Below are positions 1-9,913 of a stretch of 38,805 bases of DNA, piece after piece. Each line of letters opens with the position of its first letter. Within the stretch, counting starts at the first letter, position 1. A program made the position numbers and the translations under genes. The DNA is taken from the NCBI GenBank assembly GCA_026707335.1, contig JAPOXB010000054.1, forward strand, positions 1 to 38,805, written 5' to 3'. This stretch comes from Chloroflexota bacterium (GTDB lineage Bacteria; Chloroflexota; Dehalococcoidia; Bin125). Under the pieces are notes generated by a model. The model did no database searches. It was not told where the DNA came from and worked only from the letters and a program-made list of their open reading frames with translations.

Positions 1-60
1 GCCCCCGCCCCCCCCCGCCCCCGCCCCCCCGCGCCCCCCCCCCGGGGGGGTTTTGGTTTT
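1..60. other. Low-complexity C/G homopolymer-rich contig end, probable sequencing or assembly artefact
   Basis: Runs of C interrupted by single G, then ggggggg ttttggtttt; unlike the rest of the window. Confidence 0.6.
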
Positions 61-85
61 GTGGCGGGGCCCGCGACCGCCGAGA

Positions 86-194
86 CCTCACCCCCTGTCC
101 CCCTCTCCATCTGAACGGTGGAGAGGGGGGACGTGGGCGCGGGCGCTGGGGCTCCGATCCCCTCTCCCTGGGGAGAGGGTTCGGGTGAGGGGGA
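86..194. repeat. REP-like nested palindromic intergenic element
   Basis: CCCCCTCTCCA(99-109)/TGGAGAGGGGG(119-129), CCTCTCCC-tg-GGGAGAGG around 161-178, and outer cctcacccc / ggtgagggg arms. Confidence 0.5.
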
Positions 195-302
195 CCAACG
201 CGCGCGACCATCCCCATCCACCGGCCGTCCACGCCGGCCGTCCACACCGGCCATAAGCGACGACGGCGGCCGGCCCCTCGTTGCTACCCTCGCTGCACGC
301 CG

Positions 303-3300
303 ATGTTCACCCATCTCCATACGCACACCGAGTTCAGCCTGCTCGACGGCCTCGCCAAGATCGACGGGCTCATGGAGCGCGCCCGGGGGCTGGGGCAGGA
401 GGCCCTGGCGATCACCGACCACGGCAACCTCTACGGCGCGATCGACTTCTACAAGGCGGGGCGGCGGGCGGGCGTGCACCCCATCCTGGGCATGGAGGCC
501 TACGTCGCGCCCGGCAAGATGAGCGAGCGCGACGCCGCCGCCCGGGTCACCGCCCACCACCTCACCCTGCTGGCGATGAACAACACGGGCTGGCGCAACC
601 TCGTCGCGCTGTCGACGAAGGCGCACCTCGAGGGCTTCTACCACAAGCCCCGCGTCGACCGGGAGTGCCTCAGCGCCCACAGCGAGGGCCTCATCGTGCT
701 CTCCGGCTGCCCCTCGGCCGAAGTCCACCGGGCGCTGTACGAGGCGCGCGACGCCGACGCCCTGGCCACCGCGCGTTGGTACCGCGAGGTGTTCGGCGAC
801 CGCTACTACGTGGAGTTGCAGAACCACCACGACCCCAAGTTCACGCCCATCATCCCCAAGCTCGTCGAACTGGCGCGGGAGTTGGAGCTGCCGCTGGTCG
901 CGACGCACGACTCGCACTACACGGCCCCCGAGGACGCCATCAGCCACGAGGTCCTGCTCTGCATCGGCACCAACGCCACGATGGACCAGGCGGACCGGTT
1001 CAAGCTGGACGGGCACGACTTCTACCTGGCGAGCGAGTCGGAGATGGTGGAGCGCTTCCCGGAGCTGCCGGAGGCGCTGCGCAACACGGTCGCCATCACG
1101 GAGCGCTGCGACGTCGAGCTGACCTTCAACCGCCTGCAACTGCCCGACCCCGATCTGCCGCCCGGCACGACCGCCCAGCAGCACCTCGCCGACCTCAGCG
1201 CCGCCGGCCTCCAGCAGCGCTACGGCACGCCCACGCCGGCCCACATCGAGCGCCTGCGGTACGAGCTGAGCGTCGTGGAGGAGACGGGCTTCGCGGAGTA
1301 CTTCCTCATCGTGCGCGACTTCGCGCAGTTCGCGCGCCGGCAGCGCATCGCCATGGGCGTGCGCGGCAGCGCCGCCGCCAGCATCATCCTCTACTGCCTC
1401 GAGATCACCGACATCGACCCGATCGCCCACGACCTCGTCTTCGAGCGCTTCCTCAACGTCGAGCGGCGCGAAATGCCCGACATCGACATGGACTTCGCCG
1501 ACGACCGCCGCGACGAGGTGATCCGCTACGTCGCCGACAAGTACGGCCACGACCGCGTGGCGCAGATCATCACCTTCGGCACGCTGGGCGCGAAGGCCGC
1601 CATCCGCGACACCGGCCGCGCCCTGGGCATGACCTTCGGCGCCGCCGACCGCATCGCGCGGCTGGTGCCGGCGCAGTTGAACATCACGCTCGACGCCGCC
1701 CTCACGGGCAGTCAGGAGCTGCGCAGCGCCTACGACTCGGAGGCGGACACGAAGAAGCTCGTCGATCAGGCGCGGCAGCTCGAGGGCGTCGCGCGGCACG
1801 CCGGCACGCACGCCGCGGCGGTGGTCATCGCGCGCGAGCCGCTGATCGAGAACGTGCCGCTGCAGCGCCCCGTCCGCGCCGAGGCCGGCGACGAGAGCGC
1901 CATCCCCATGACCCAGTGGGCGATGAACCAGTGCGCCGAGATCGGCCTGCTGAAGATGGACTTCCTGGGCCTCACCAACCTCACGATCCTCGAGGCGGCG
2001 GTCGCCATCGTGGAGGACGAGACCGGCGAGCGGCCCGACTACGTGAGCCTGCCCGACGGCGACCCGGCCGCCTTCGCGATGCTGGCGCGCGGCGAGACGT
2101 TCGGCGTCTTCCAACTGGAGTCGGCCGGCATGCGCCGCTACGTGCAGGAGCTCAAGCCCACCCGGCTGTCCGACCTGGCGGCCATGGTGGCGCTGTTCCG
2201 TCCCGGCCCCATGGAGCACATCCCGCGCTTCATCCGCTCGAAGCACGGCGAGGAGGCGATCAGCTACCCCCACCCCGACCTGGCCGAGATCCTCGACCCC
2301 ACCTACGGCGTCATCGTCTACCAGGACCAGGTGCTGCAGATCGCGCGCAAGTTCGCCGGCTACACGCTGGGCCAGGCCGACGTCATGCGCAAGGCGATGG
2401 GCAAGAAGGACGCCGACGTGATGCAGGCCGAGCGCGGCCGCTTCGTGCAGGGGGCCGAGGCGCTGGGCTACGGCGCCAGCGAGGCCAACACCGTCTTCAA
2501 CCTGGTCGAGCCGTTCGCCGGCTACGCCTTCAACAAGGCGCACGCCGTGTGCTACGGCAGCATCGCCTACCAGACCGCCTACCTGAAGGCGCACCACCCC
2601 GTCGCCTACATGACGGCCGTGCTGCGCCACGCAAGCGGCGCCTCGGACCGCGTGGGGCTGGCCGCGGTCGAGTGCGCCCGGCTCGACATCCCGCTGCTGC
2701 CCCCGGACATCAATCGCTCCGGCGCGACCTTCCAGCCCGAGGCCCTGGCCGGCGAGCGGCAGGGCATCCGCTTCGGCCTCGCCAACGTGAAGAACGTGGG
2801 GCAGGGCGCGATCGAGGCGCTGATCGCCGAGCGCGACGCCGAGGGCGCGTTCGCGTCGCTGGAGGACCTCTGCCGCCGCAGCGACCTGCGCGGGCTGAAC
2901 AAGCGCTCGCTGGAGAGCCTGATCAAGGCGGGCGCGCTCGACGCGCTCGTCGCGCGGGGGCCCGCTCTGGCCGGCATCGACCGCATCATGCGTCTGGCCC
3001 AGCGCGAGCGGGAGCTGCGCGAGAGCGGCCAGACAACGATGTTCGACCTCTTCGGCGACCAGGTGGACACGCCCCGCCCGGCGCTCGGGCTGGAGGACGT
3101 CGCCGACGCCGACGTCACCAGCGCCGAGCAGCTCCAGTGGGAGAAGGAACTGCTGGGTACCTACGTGTCCGCGCACCCCTTCCAGCCCGCCAACGCGGCC
3201 CTGCAGCCCTACGTCACCCTGGCCGCCGGCGAGGTCCGCGCGGAGCACGAGGGTCAGGACGTCGTCCTCGCGGGCGTGGTCACACTGGTGCGGCAACTCA

Positions 3301-3992
3301 CGACCCGGAAGGGCCAGCCGTTCGCGGCGGTGGAGATCGAGGATCTCACGGGCGCGGTGGAGGTCACCGTCTGGCCCGACCTCTACGCCGAAAGCCGCGC
3401 CCTCTGGCAGGACGGGAACACCATCCTTACGCACGCGCGCGTGCGCATGCGCGGCGACCGCCTCACCGTCTCGGTTGAGCACGCGACAATCTGGGAGCAG
3501 ACGCCCGACGGCGGCCGCCTGCGCGAGGACCCGGCGACCTGGGACATGAGCGCGCGCCCGTCGCGCCGGCCGCCGTCGTCGCGCCGCAACGGCGACGCCG
3601 GCGGCGACGTCCGATCCGCCCCTCGCCCAACAAACGGCGCCGGCGCCGCGCCGCCGGTCTCCCCGGCCCCGGCCGCCGTCGCACCGCCGGCGTCGCCCCC
3701 GCCCTCGCCCCCGCCTGCGGCCGAGCCCGCGCCCGCGTTGCAGGTGCGCCTGCACGAGACCGACGACGAAGACGCCGACCGGGTGCGGCTGCACGAGATC
3801 CTGCGCCTCGTGCGCGAGGCGCCCGGCGCCGACCACGGCTACCTCACGATCGTGGGCCTGGGCGAAACCGTGACCCTGACGCTGCCCGACTGCAACGCCA
3901 ACTTCGCGCTCGTCGAGTCGCTGCGGCGCGCCGTGGACGAGTTCGGCGCGGCCGAGATCGAGGCGGCCCCCGTCGCGGTCGCCGGCGGCTGA
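303..3992 (+). CDS. dnaE: DNA polymerase III subunit alpha
   Basis: PHP N-terminus MFTHLHTHTEFSLLDG, polymerase motifs (GVRGSAAASII, PDIDMDFADDRRDEVI, FNKAHAVCYGSIAYQTAYLKAHHP), OB-fold region, Pro/Ala-rich linker and C-terminal domain. Confidence 0.97.
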   Translation: MFTHLHTHTEFSLLDGLAKIDGLMERARGLGQEALAITDHGNLYGAIDFYKAGRRAGVHPILGMEAYVAPGKMSERDAAARVTAHHLTLLAMNNTGWRNLVALSTKAHLEGFYHKPRVDRECLSAHSEGLIVLSGCPSAEVHRALYEARDADALATARWYREVFGDRYYVELQNHHDPKFTPIIPKLVELARELELPLVATHDSHYTAPEDAISHEVLLCIGTNATMDQADRFKLDGHDFYLASESEMVERFPELPEALRNTVAITERCDVELTFNRLQLPDPDLPPGTTAQQHLADLSAAGLQQRYGTPTPAHIERLRYELSVVEETGFAEYFLIVRDFAQFARRQRIAMGVRGSAAASIILYCLEITDIDPIAHDLVFERFLNVERREMPDIDMDFADDRRDEVIRYVADKYGHDRVAQIITFGTLGAKAAIRDTGRALGMTFGAADRIARLVPAQLNITLDAALTGSQELRSAYDSEADTKKLVDQARQLEGVARHAGTHAAAVVIAREPLIENVPLQRPVRAEAGDESAIPMTQWAMNQCAEIGLLKMDFLGLTNLTILEAAVAIVEDETGERPDYVSLPDGDPAAFAMLARGETFGVFQLESAGMRRYVQELKPTRLSDLAAMVALFRPGPMEHIPRFIRSKHGEEAISYPHPDLAEILDPTYGVIVYQDQVLQIARKFAGYTLGQADVMRKAMGKKDADVMQAERGRFVQGAEALGYGASEANTVFNLVEPFAGYAFNKAHAVCYGSIAYQTAYLKAHHPVAYMTAVLRHASGASDRVGLAAVECARLDIPLLPPDINRSGATFQPEALAGERQGIRFGLANVKNVGQGAIEALIAERDAEGAFASLEDLCRRSDLRGLNKRSLESLIKAGALDALVARGPALAGIDRIMRLAQRERELRESGQTTMFDLFGDQVDTPRPALGLEDVADADVTSAEQLQWEKELLGTYVSAHPFQPANAALQPYVTLAAGEVRAEHEGQDVVLAGVVTLVRQLTTRKGQPFAAVEIEDLTGAVEVTVWPDLYAESRALWQDGNTILTHARVRMRGDRLTVSVEHATIWEQTPDGGRLREDPATWDMSARPSRRPPSSRRNGDAGGDVRSAPRPTNGAGAAPPVSPAPAAVAPPASPPPSPPPAAEPAPALQVRLHETDDEDADRVRLHEILRLVREAPGADHGYLTIVGLGETVTLTLPDCNANFALVESLRRAVDEFGAAEIEAAPVAVAGG

Positions 3993-4082
3993 CGCCGCGG
4001 CGCGCTCGGCGCCGCCGCCCGACCGGTACACTCAGCGGACCGGCGCTTTGTTCGGATGCGCTCGCAGCCTCCGGGAGCAGCC

Positions 4083-5145
<1,063 letters not shown>

Positions 5146-5162
<17 letters not shown>

Positions 5163-6108
5163 CCGGCTGCTGGACTGGCTGTCCCCGCCCGCCGCCCTGC
5201 TGGGCGAGTCGGAGGATCCCGCCGTGGCCGAGGCGCGCATCCGCCGCGAGGTGCGCGCGATCGAGATCCGGGCCCGCACCGCCCTGCGCGAGCGCATGAC
5301 CGGCGACTTCCGCAGCGCCTTCCGCGGCCGCGGCCTGGAGTTCGCCTCGATCCGCGCCTACACGCCCGGCGACGAAGTGCGCCTGATCGACTGGAACGTC
5401 ACCGCCCGCCGCGGCGCACCGTACGTCAAGGAGTTCGTCGAGGAGCGCGAGCGCACGCTGTTGATCGTGCTCGACGTCAGCCCCTCTGGGGCCTTCGGGA
5501 CGACCGGCCGCAGCGTGCGCCGCTTCGCGGTCGAGGTGGCGGGGCTGCTGGGTTTCTCCGCCGCCGCCAGCAACGACCGCGTCGGCGCGATCGCCTTCAG
5601 CGACCGCACGGAGTACCTGCTGCAGCCCGCCCGCGGCGACGCGCACGTCCTGCGCCTGCTGCACGACCTGCTGCACCTCCGGCCGCGGGGCGGCGGCAGC
5701 GACCTGGGCGGGGCGCTGGAGCACGCCGCGCGCACACTGCGCGGCGGCAGCATCGTGGCGGTCATCTCGGACTTCCAGGGCGACGCCGCAGAGGCCGGCG
5801 ACTGGCAGCCTGCCCTGCGCCGGCTCGCCGTCGCGCACGACGTGCTGGCGCTGCACGTGCACGACCCCGCCCAGGCCCGGCTGCCCGACGACGGCCTGCT
5901 GACCATCGAGGACGCCGAGTCGGGCCGCGTCGTCACCGTCGACCCGGCCGCGATCGGCGACGACTTCGCCCGCGAGGACGCCCGCCGCGGGCAGGCCGTC
6001 CGGCGGCTGCTCCGGGCCAGCGGGGCCGACTACCTCTCGCTGCCCAGCGACGCGCCCGCCGCCCCCGCCCTGGCCAGGCTCTTCCGCCTGCGGACCCAGC
6101 GCCGATGA
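5146..6108 (+). CDS. DUF58 domain-containing protein
   Basis: GRGLEFASIRAYTPGDEVRLIDWNVTARRGAPYVKEFVEERERTLLIVLDVSPS; overlaps the moxR 3' end. Confidence 0.9.
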
Positions 6109-7091
6109 GCCCCCGGCGGCTGGCCGTCGCGCTGCTGGGACTCGTGGCGCTGCTCGCGCTGGGGGCGCCGTCGGCCGCCGCGCAGGCGCCGCCGTCGCCG
6201 CTGCCGCCCGGTGTGGCCGTCGGCGTCGAGGTGGAGCGCGAGGGCGACACCATCGGCGACCCCGTGCGGCTCACGGTCGTCGTCACGCACCCGCCCGGGG
6301 GCGAACTGCTCGTGCCCCCGCCCGAGGGTCCGATGGGCGCGCTGGAGCCGGCGTCGCCGGTCGTGACGCGCGACACGACGGCCGACGGCCTCACCCGCGT
6401 CACGCTCGTCTACGAGACGCGCGCCTTCGCGACCGGCCCGCTGCCGCTGACGCCGCCCGCGCTCTCCTACCGCCGCGACGGCCTGACGACCGCGATCCAG
6501 CCCGCCGGACGGATCATCGACGTGCGCTCGCTGCTGCCTGCGGACGGGTCGGCGGCGCCCCGCGGCCTGAAGCCGGCCGAGCAGGTCGGGGCGACGGGTT
6601 TCCCGACCGTGCCGGTCGCCGTGGGCGGATCGATCGCCGCGCTGCTGCTCCTTGCGGTGGGGGTGACCCTCGCCCGGCGGCGGCGGCCGGCGCCACCGGC
6701 GACCGCCGCTCCCGGCCCCGGGGCGCTGGCCGGCCGCGACCTCGATGCGATCGCCGGCGCCGGCCTCCTGCCCCACGCCGTCGACGAGTTCTGCGCGCGG
6801 ATCAACGGCGCCGTGCGCGGCTATCTGGCCGCGCGCTACGGCCTGCCCGCGCTGAACCTGACCGCGTCGGAACTGGCCGAGCGCCTGGCCCGCGCCGGGG
6901 CCGACGCGGGCACGGTGCAGCGCGTGCGCAGCCTCTGTCAGGCCTGCGATGGCATCGCCTACGCCGGCTCGACGCCCAGCGCGGCCCGCGTCGCCCGCTA
7001 CCTCGACCTGGCCCAGGCCATCGTGCGGGAAGGCCCGGCCCCCGCCGCCGCACCGGCCGGCCCCACCGCCCCTGCGAGCGAGGTGCAGTGA
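6105..7091 (+). CDS. BatD-like/DUF4381-like membrane protein
   Basis: Signal peptide, beta-rich ectodomain, single TM (VAVGGSIAALLLLAVGVTLARRRR), ATGA overlap, position in Bat-type operon. Confidence 0.6.
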   Translation: MSPRRLAVALLGLVALLALGAPSAAAQAPPSPLPPGVAVGVEVEREGDTIGDPVRLTVVVTHPPGGELLVPPPEGPMGALEPASPVVTRDTTADGLTRVTLVYETRAFATGPLPLTPPALSYRRDGLTTAIQPAGRIIDVRSLLPADGSAAPRGLKPAEQVGATGFPTVPVAVGGSIAALLLLAVGVTLARRRRPAPPATAAPGPGALAGRDLDAIAGAGLLPHAVDEFCARINGAVRGYLAARYGLPALNLTASELAERLARAGADAGTVQRVRSLCQACDGIAYAGSTPSAARVARYLDLAQAIVREGPAPAAAPAGPTAPASEVQ

Positions 7092-8047
7092 TGCGCTTCG
7101 CCGACCCGGAACTGCTGGTCCTGCTGGCGCTGCTGCCGCTGTTCGTCTGGCTGCTGCGCCGCGACGGCCGACGTCATCCGGCCAGCCTGCGCCTGCCCAG
7201 TTTGGCCGCGCTGCCCGCCGCGGCCCGCGCCGGCGGCCGCTCGTGGCGGACGCGCACCCTGCCCTGGCTGCCCGTCCTGCGGCTGGCCGCCGCCGCGCTG
7301 ATCATCATCGCCCTCGCGCGCCCGCAGACCGCCGACGCCGAGGCCAGCACCACCGCCGAGGGCATCGACATCGTGCTCGCGATCGACACCTCGCTGAGCA
7401 TGGTGCAGGAGTCGATCGGGGACGAGCGGCGGATCGAGGCGGCCCGGCGCGTGGCCCGCGACTTCATCGACCGGCGCGGCGCCGACCGCGTGGGGCTGCT
7501 CGTCTTCGAGTCCCGCACGCTGGTCCTCAGCCCGCCGACGCTCGACCTGGACGCCATCGACCGCCTGGTGGCCGACACGATGCGCACCGGCCTGCTGCCC
7601 GGCGGCACCGCCGTCGGCCTGGCGCTGGCGAAGTCGGTCGACCTGCTGCGCGAGTCGGACGCGCCCAGCCGCATCGTCGTGCTGCTCACCGACGGCGAGG
7701 ACAACGTGCGCACCGTGCGCCCCGTCGACGCGGCCGGCATCGCCGAAGCGCTGGGCGTGCGCGTCTACACCATCGCCATCGCCGACCCGGGCGCCTACCA
7801 GGGCGTCGTCGATGAGCTCGCCCTGCGGTTCATCGCCGACCGCACGGGCGGCGAGTACTTCCGCGCCTCCGAGCCCGGCGACCTGGAGGCCGCCTACGCC
7901 GCCGTCGACGCCCTCGAGCGGGCGCGGCTCGACACGGAGGAGTTCACCGTCTTCCGCGAGCGCATGCCCTGGTTCCTCATCCCCGCGATGGCGCTGATCC
8001 TGCTCGAGTTGCTGGGCCGCGCCACCTGGTGGAGGCGCGCGCCATGA
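7091..8047 (+). CDS. VWA domain membrane protein (BatA-like)
   Basis: N-terminal FADPELLVLLALLPLFVWLLRR, MIDAS motif VLAIDTSLSM, LLTDGEDN, C-terminal TM. Confidence 0.88.
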   Translation: MRFADPELLVLLALLPLFVWLLRRDGRRHPASLRLPSLAALPAAARAGGRSWRTRTLPWLPVLRLAAAALIIIALARPQTADAEASTTAEGIDIVLAIDTSLSMVQESIGDERRIEAARRVARDFIDRRGADRVGLLVFESRTLVLSPPTLDLDAIDRLVADTMRTGLLPGGTAVGLALAKSVDLLRESDAPSRIVVLLTDGEDNVRTVRPVDAAGIAEALGVRVYTIAIADPGAYQGVVDELALRFIADRTGGEYFRASEPGDLEAAYAAVDALERARLDTEEFTVFRERMPWFLIPAMALILLELLGRATWWRRAP

Positions 8048-9903
8048 GCCTCGCACCCCTGCCGCCCCTCGCCCTCTCCCCGCTGACACAGTTCGGCGAC
8101 CCCGCCCTGCTCACGCTGCTGCTGCTCGGGTTCCTGGCGGGCGGCCTCTCGCTGCGCATCCTGCGCCGGCGCGCGCTCCGGGTGACGCGGCTGCTGGACC
8201 GGGGCGGCGGGCGCGTGCTGGCGGGCGCCGACCCCCGGCGCGACCTCTGGAAGTTCGGCCTGATCAGCCTGGTCGTGGTGCTGCTCGCGCTCGCCGTCGC
8301 CCGGCCGCAGTTCGGCGAGCGCACGCGGACGCTGGAGCAGCAGGGCGTCGCGATGGTCGTCGCGCTCGACGTGTCGCTCAGCATGGCGGCGCAGGACACC
8401 GCCCCCGATCGCATGCAGGCTGCCCAGACGGAGCTGGCGGGACTGCTCGACCGGATGTCGGGCGACCGCGTCGGCCTCGTCATCTACGCGGGCGAGGCGC
8501 TGGTGCGCTTCCCGCTCACCCGCGACCTGACCGCCGCCCGCGATCTGATCGGCGCGATGCAGCCGGGCGAGCGGCTGGTGCAGCCGGGAACCGACGTCGC
8601 GGCGGCCATCACGCAATCGCTGGCGCTGCTGGAGACGACCCCCTCGCGGACGCGCGTGATCCTGCTCGTCGGCGACGGGGAGAGCCTGAGCGGCGACGCC
8701 CTCGCCGCGGCACGGATGGCGGCGGCCGCCGACGTGCACATCTTCACGGCCGGCGCCGGCAGCGAGGCGGGCGCCACGATCCCGGTGGTCAACCGCAACA
8801 CGACCGAGACGGTCACGAAGATCGACGCCCGCACCGGCGAGCCGGTCATCACCCGCCTCGACAGCGCGGCGCTGACGGCGCTGGCCGACCGGGGGCGGGG
8901 GCGCTTCGTGCGGCTGGACCAGCCCGGCGCCCTCAGCGACCTCGCCGCCGACTTCGAGGCGCTGGAGGCGTCGCGCTTCCACGTCACGACCGAGCGGCAG
9001 CCCCGCGAGCGCTTCCAGATCGCCCTCGCGCTGGCCCTGGCGCTGCTGCTCATCGAGCCGCTGATCGCGGCGCGCGCACCCCGGCGGGCGTCGCCGGTCG
9101 CGGCGCGCGTCCGATGGCTGCGGCGGCGGCGGCTGCTGTTCGCGGGGCTGCTGCCGATCGTCGCGCTGCTGGCCGCGTCGTGCGGTGACTTCGCGGCCGA
9201 GCGCAACGCGGCCGGGACCGCCGCCTTCGACGAGGGCCGCTTCGCCGACGCCGCCGTCGCCTACCGCGAGGCGCTCGCGGCCGAACCCGGCGACGCGCGC
9301 CTGGCCCTGAATCTGGGCCGCGCCCTGCACGCCCTCGCGGAGTACGACGCCGCCGTCGCGGCCTCGCGCCGCGCCCTCACCACCCACGACGACGCCCTGG
9401 CCGCCCGCGCCTACTACCAGATCGGCGTGCACCACTTCGCGCGGGACGACCTCGTCGCGGCGCGCAGCGCCTACATCGAGGCGCTGCTGCTCGACCCCTC
9501 GGACGCCGACGCCAAGCTGAATCTGGAGATCGTGAACCGGTTGCTGGCGGCGCTCGCTCCGCCTCCGGCGGCGGAGGACGGGACGCCGGGCTCGGGCGAG
9601 GGCGACGGCGGCGGCGCCGAGGGCGGCGGCGGGCGGGGGCCCGGCGCGGACGGTGATGACTCCCCGGTCGACACCGCGCCCGGCCGGCTGGCGGGCCGCG
9701 CCGACGTCCCCGGCGAGGACGACCAAAGCCTGGACGCCGGGCCGGCCGCGGAGGCCCTGCGGGAGGCGATCCAGGCCTTCGACCGCAACAATCCCACGCT
9801 CGAGGAGGCGCTGGCGATCCTCGAGGCCCTGCGCGCCATCGAGGAGACGCGGGGCGCGTCGGGCATGCTGGGCGTCGAGGTGGCCGGCCAGGACGACTAC
9901 TAG
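8044..9903 (+). CDS. VWA plus TPR membrane protein (BatB-BatC-like fusion)
   Basis: MIDAS motif ALDVSLSMAAQD, LVGDGESLSGD, then an internal TM/lipobox and TPR-like repeats (AAGTAAFDEGRFADAAVAYREALAAEPGDARLALNLGRALHALAEYDAA). Confidence 0.88.
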   Translation: MSLAPLPPLALSPLTQFGDPALLTLLLLGFLAGGLSLRILRRRALRVTRLLDRGGGRVLAGADPRRDLWKFGLISLVVVLLALAVARPQFGERTRTLEQQGVAMVVALDVSLSMAAQDTAPDRMQAAQTELAGLLDRMSGDRVGLVIYAGEALVRFPLTRDLTAARDLIGAMQPGERLVQPGTDVAAAITQSLALLETTPSRTRVILLVGDGESLSGDALAAARMAAAADVHIFTAGAGSEAGATIPVVNRNTTETVTKIDARTGEPVITRLDSAALTALADRGRGRFVRLDQPGALSDLAADFEALEASRFHVTTERQPRERFQIALALALALLLIEPLIAARAPRRASPVAARVRWLRRRRLLFAGLLPIVALLAASCGDFAAERNAAGTAAFDEGRFADAAVAYREALAAEPGDARLALNLGRALHALAEYDAAVAASRRALTTHDDALAARAYYQIGVHHFARDDLVAARSAYIEALLLDPSDADAKLNLEIVNRLLAALAPPPAAEDGTPGSGEGDGGGAEGGGGRGPGADGDDSPVDTAPGRLAGRADVPGEDDQSLDAGPAAEALREAIQAFDRNNPTLEEALAILEALRAIEETRGASGMLGVEVAGQDDY

Positions 9904-9913
9904 CCCGAAGGCC

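Noticed and set aside
281-3478. 1065-aa alternate-frame ORF within dnaE
   Set aside because: Arg/Pro/His-rich shadow frame of dnaE with no recognisable motifs
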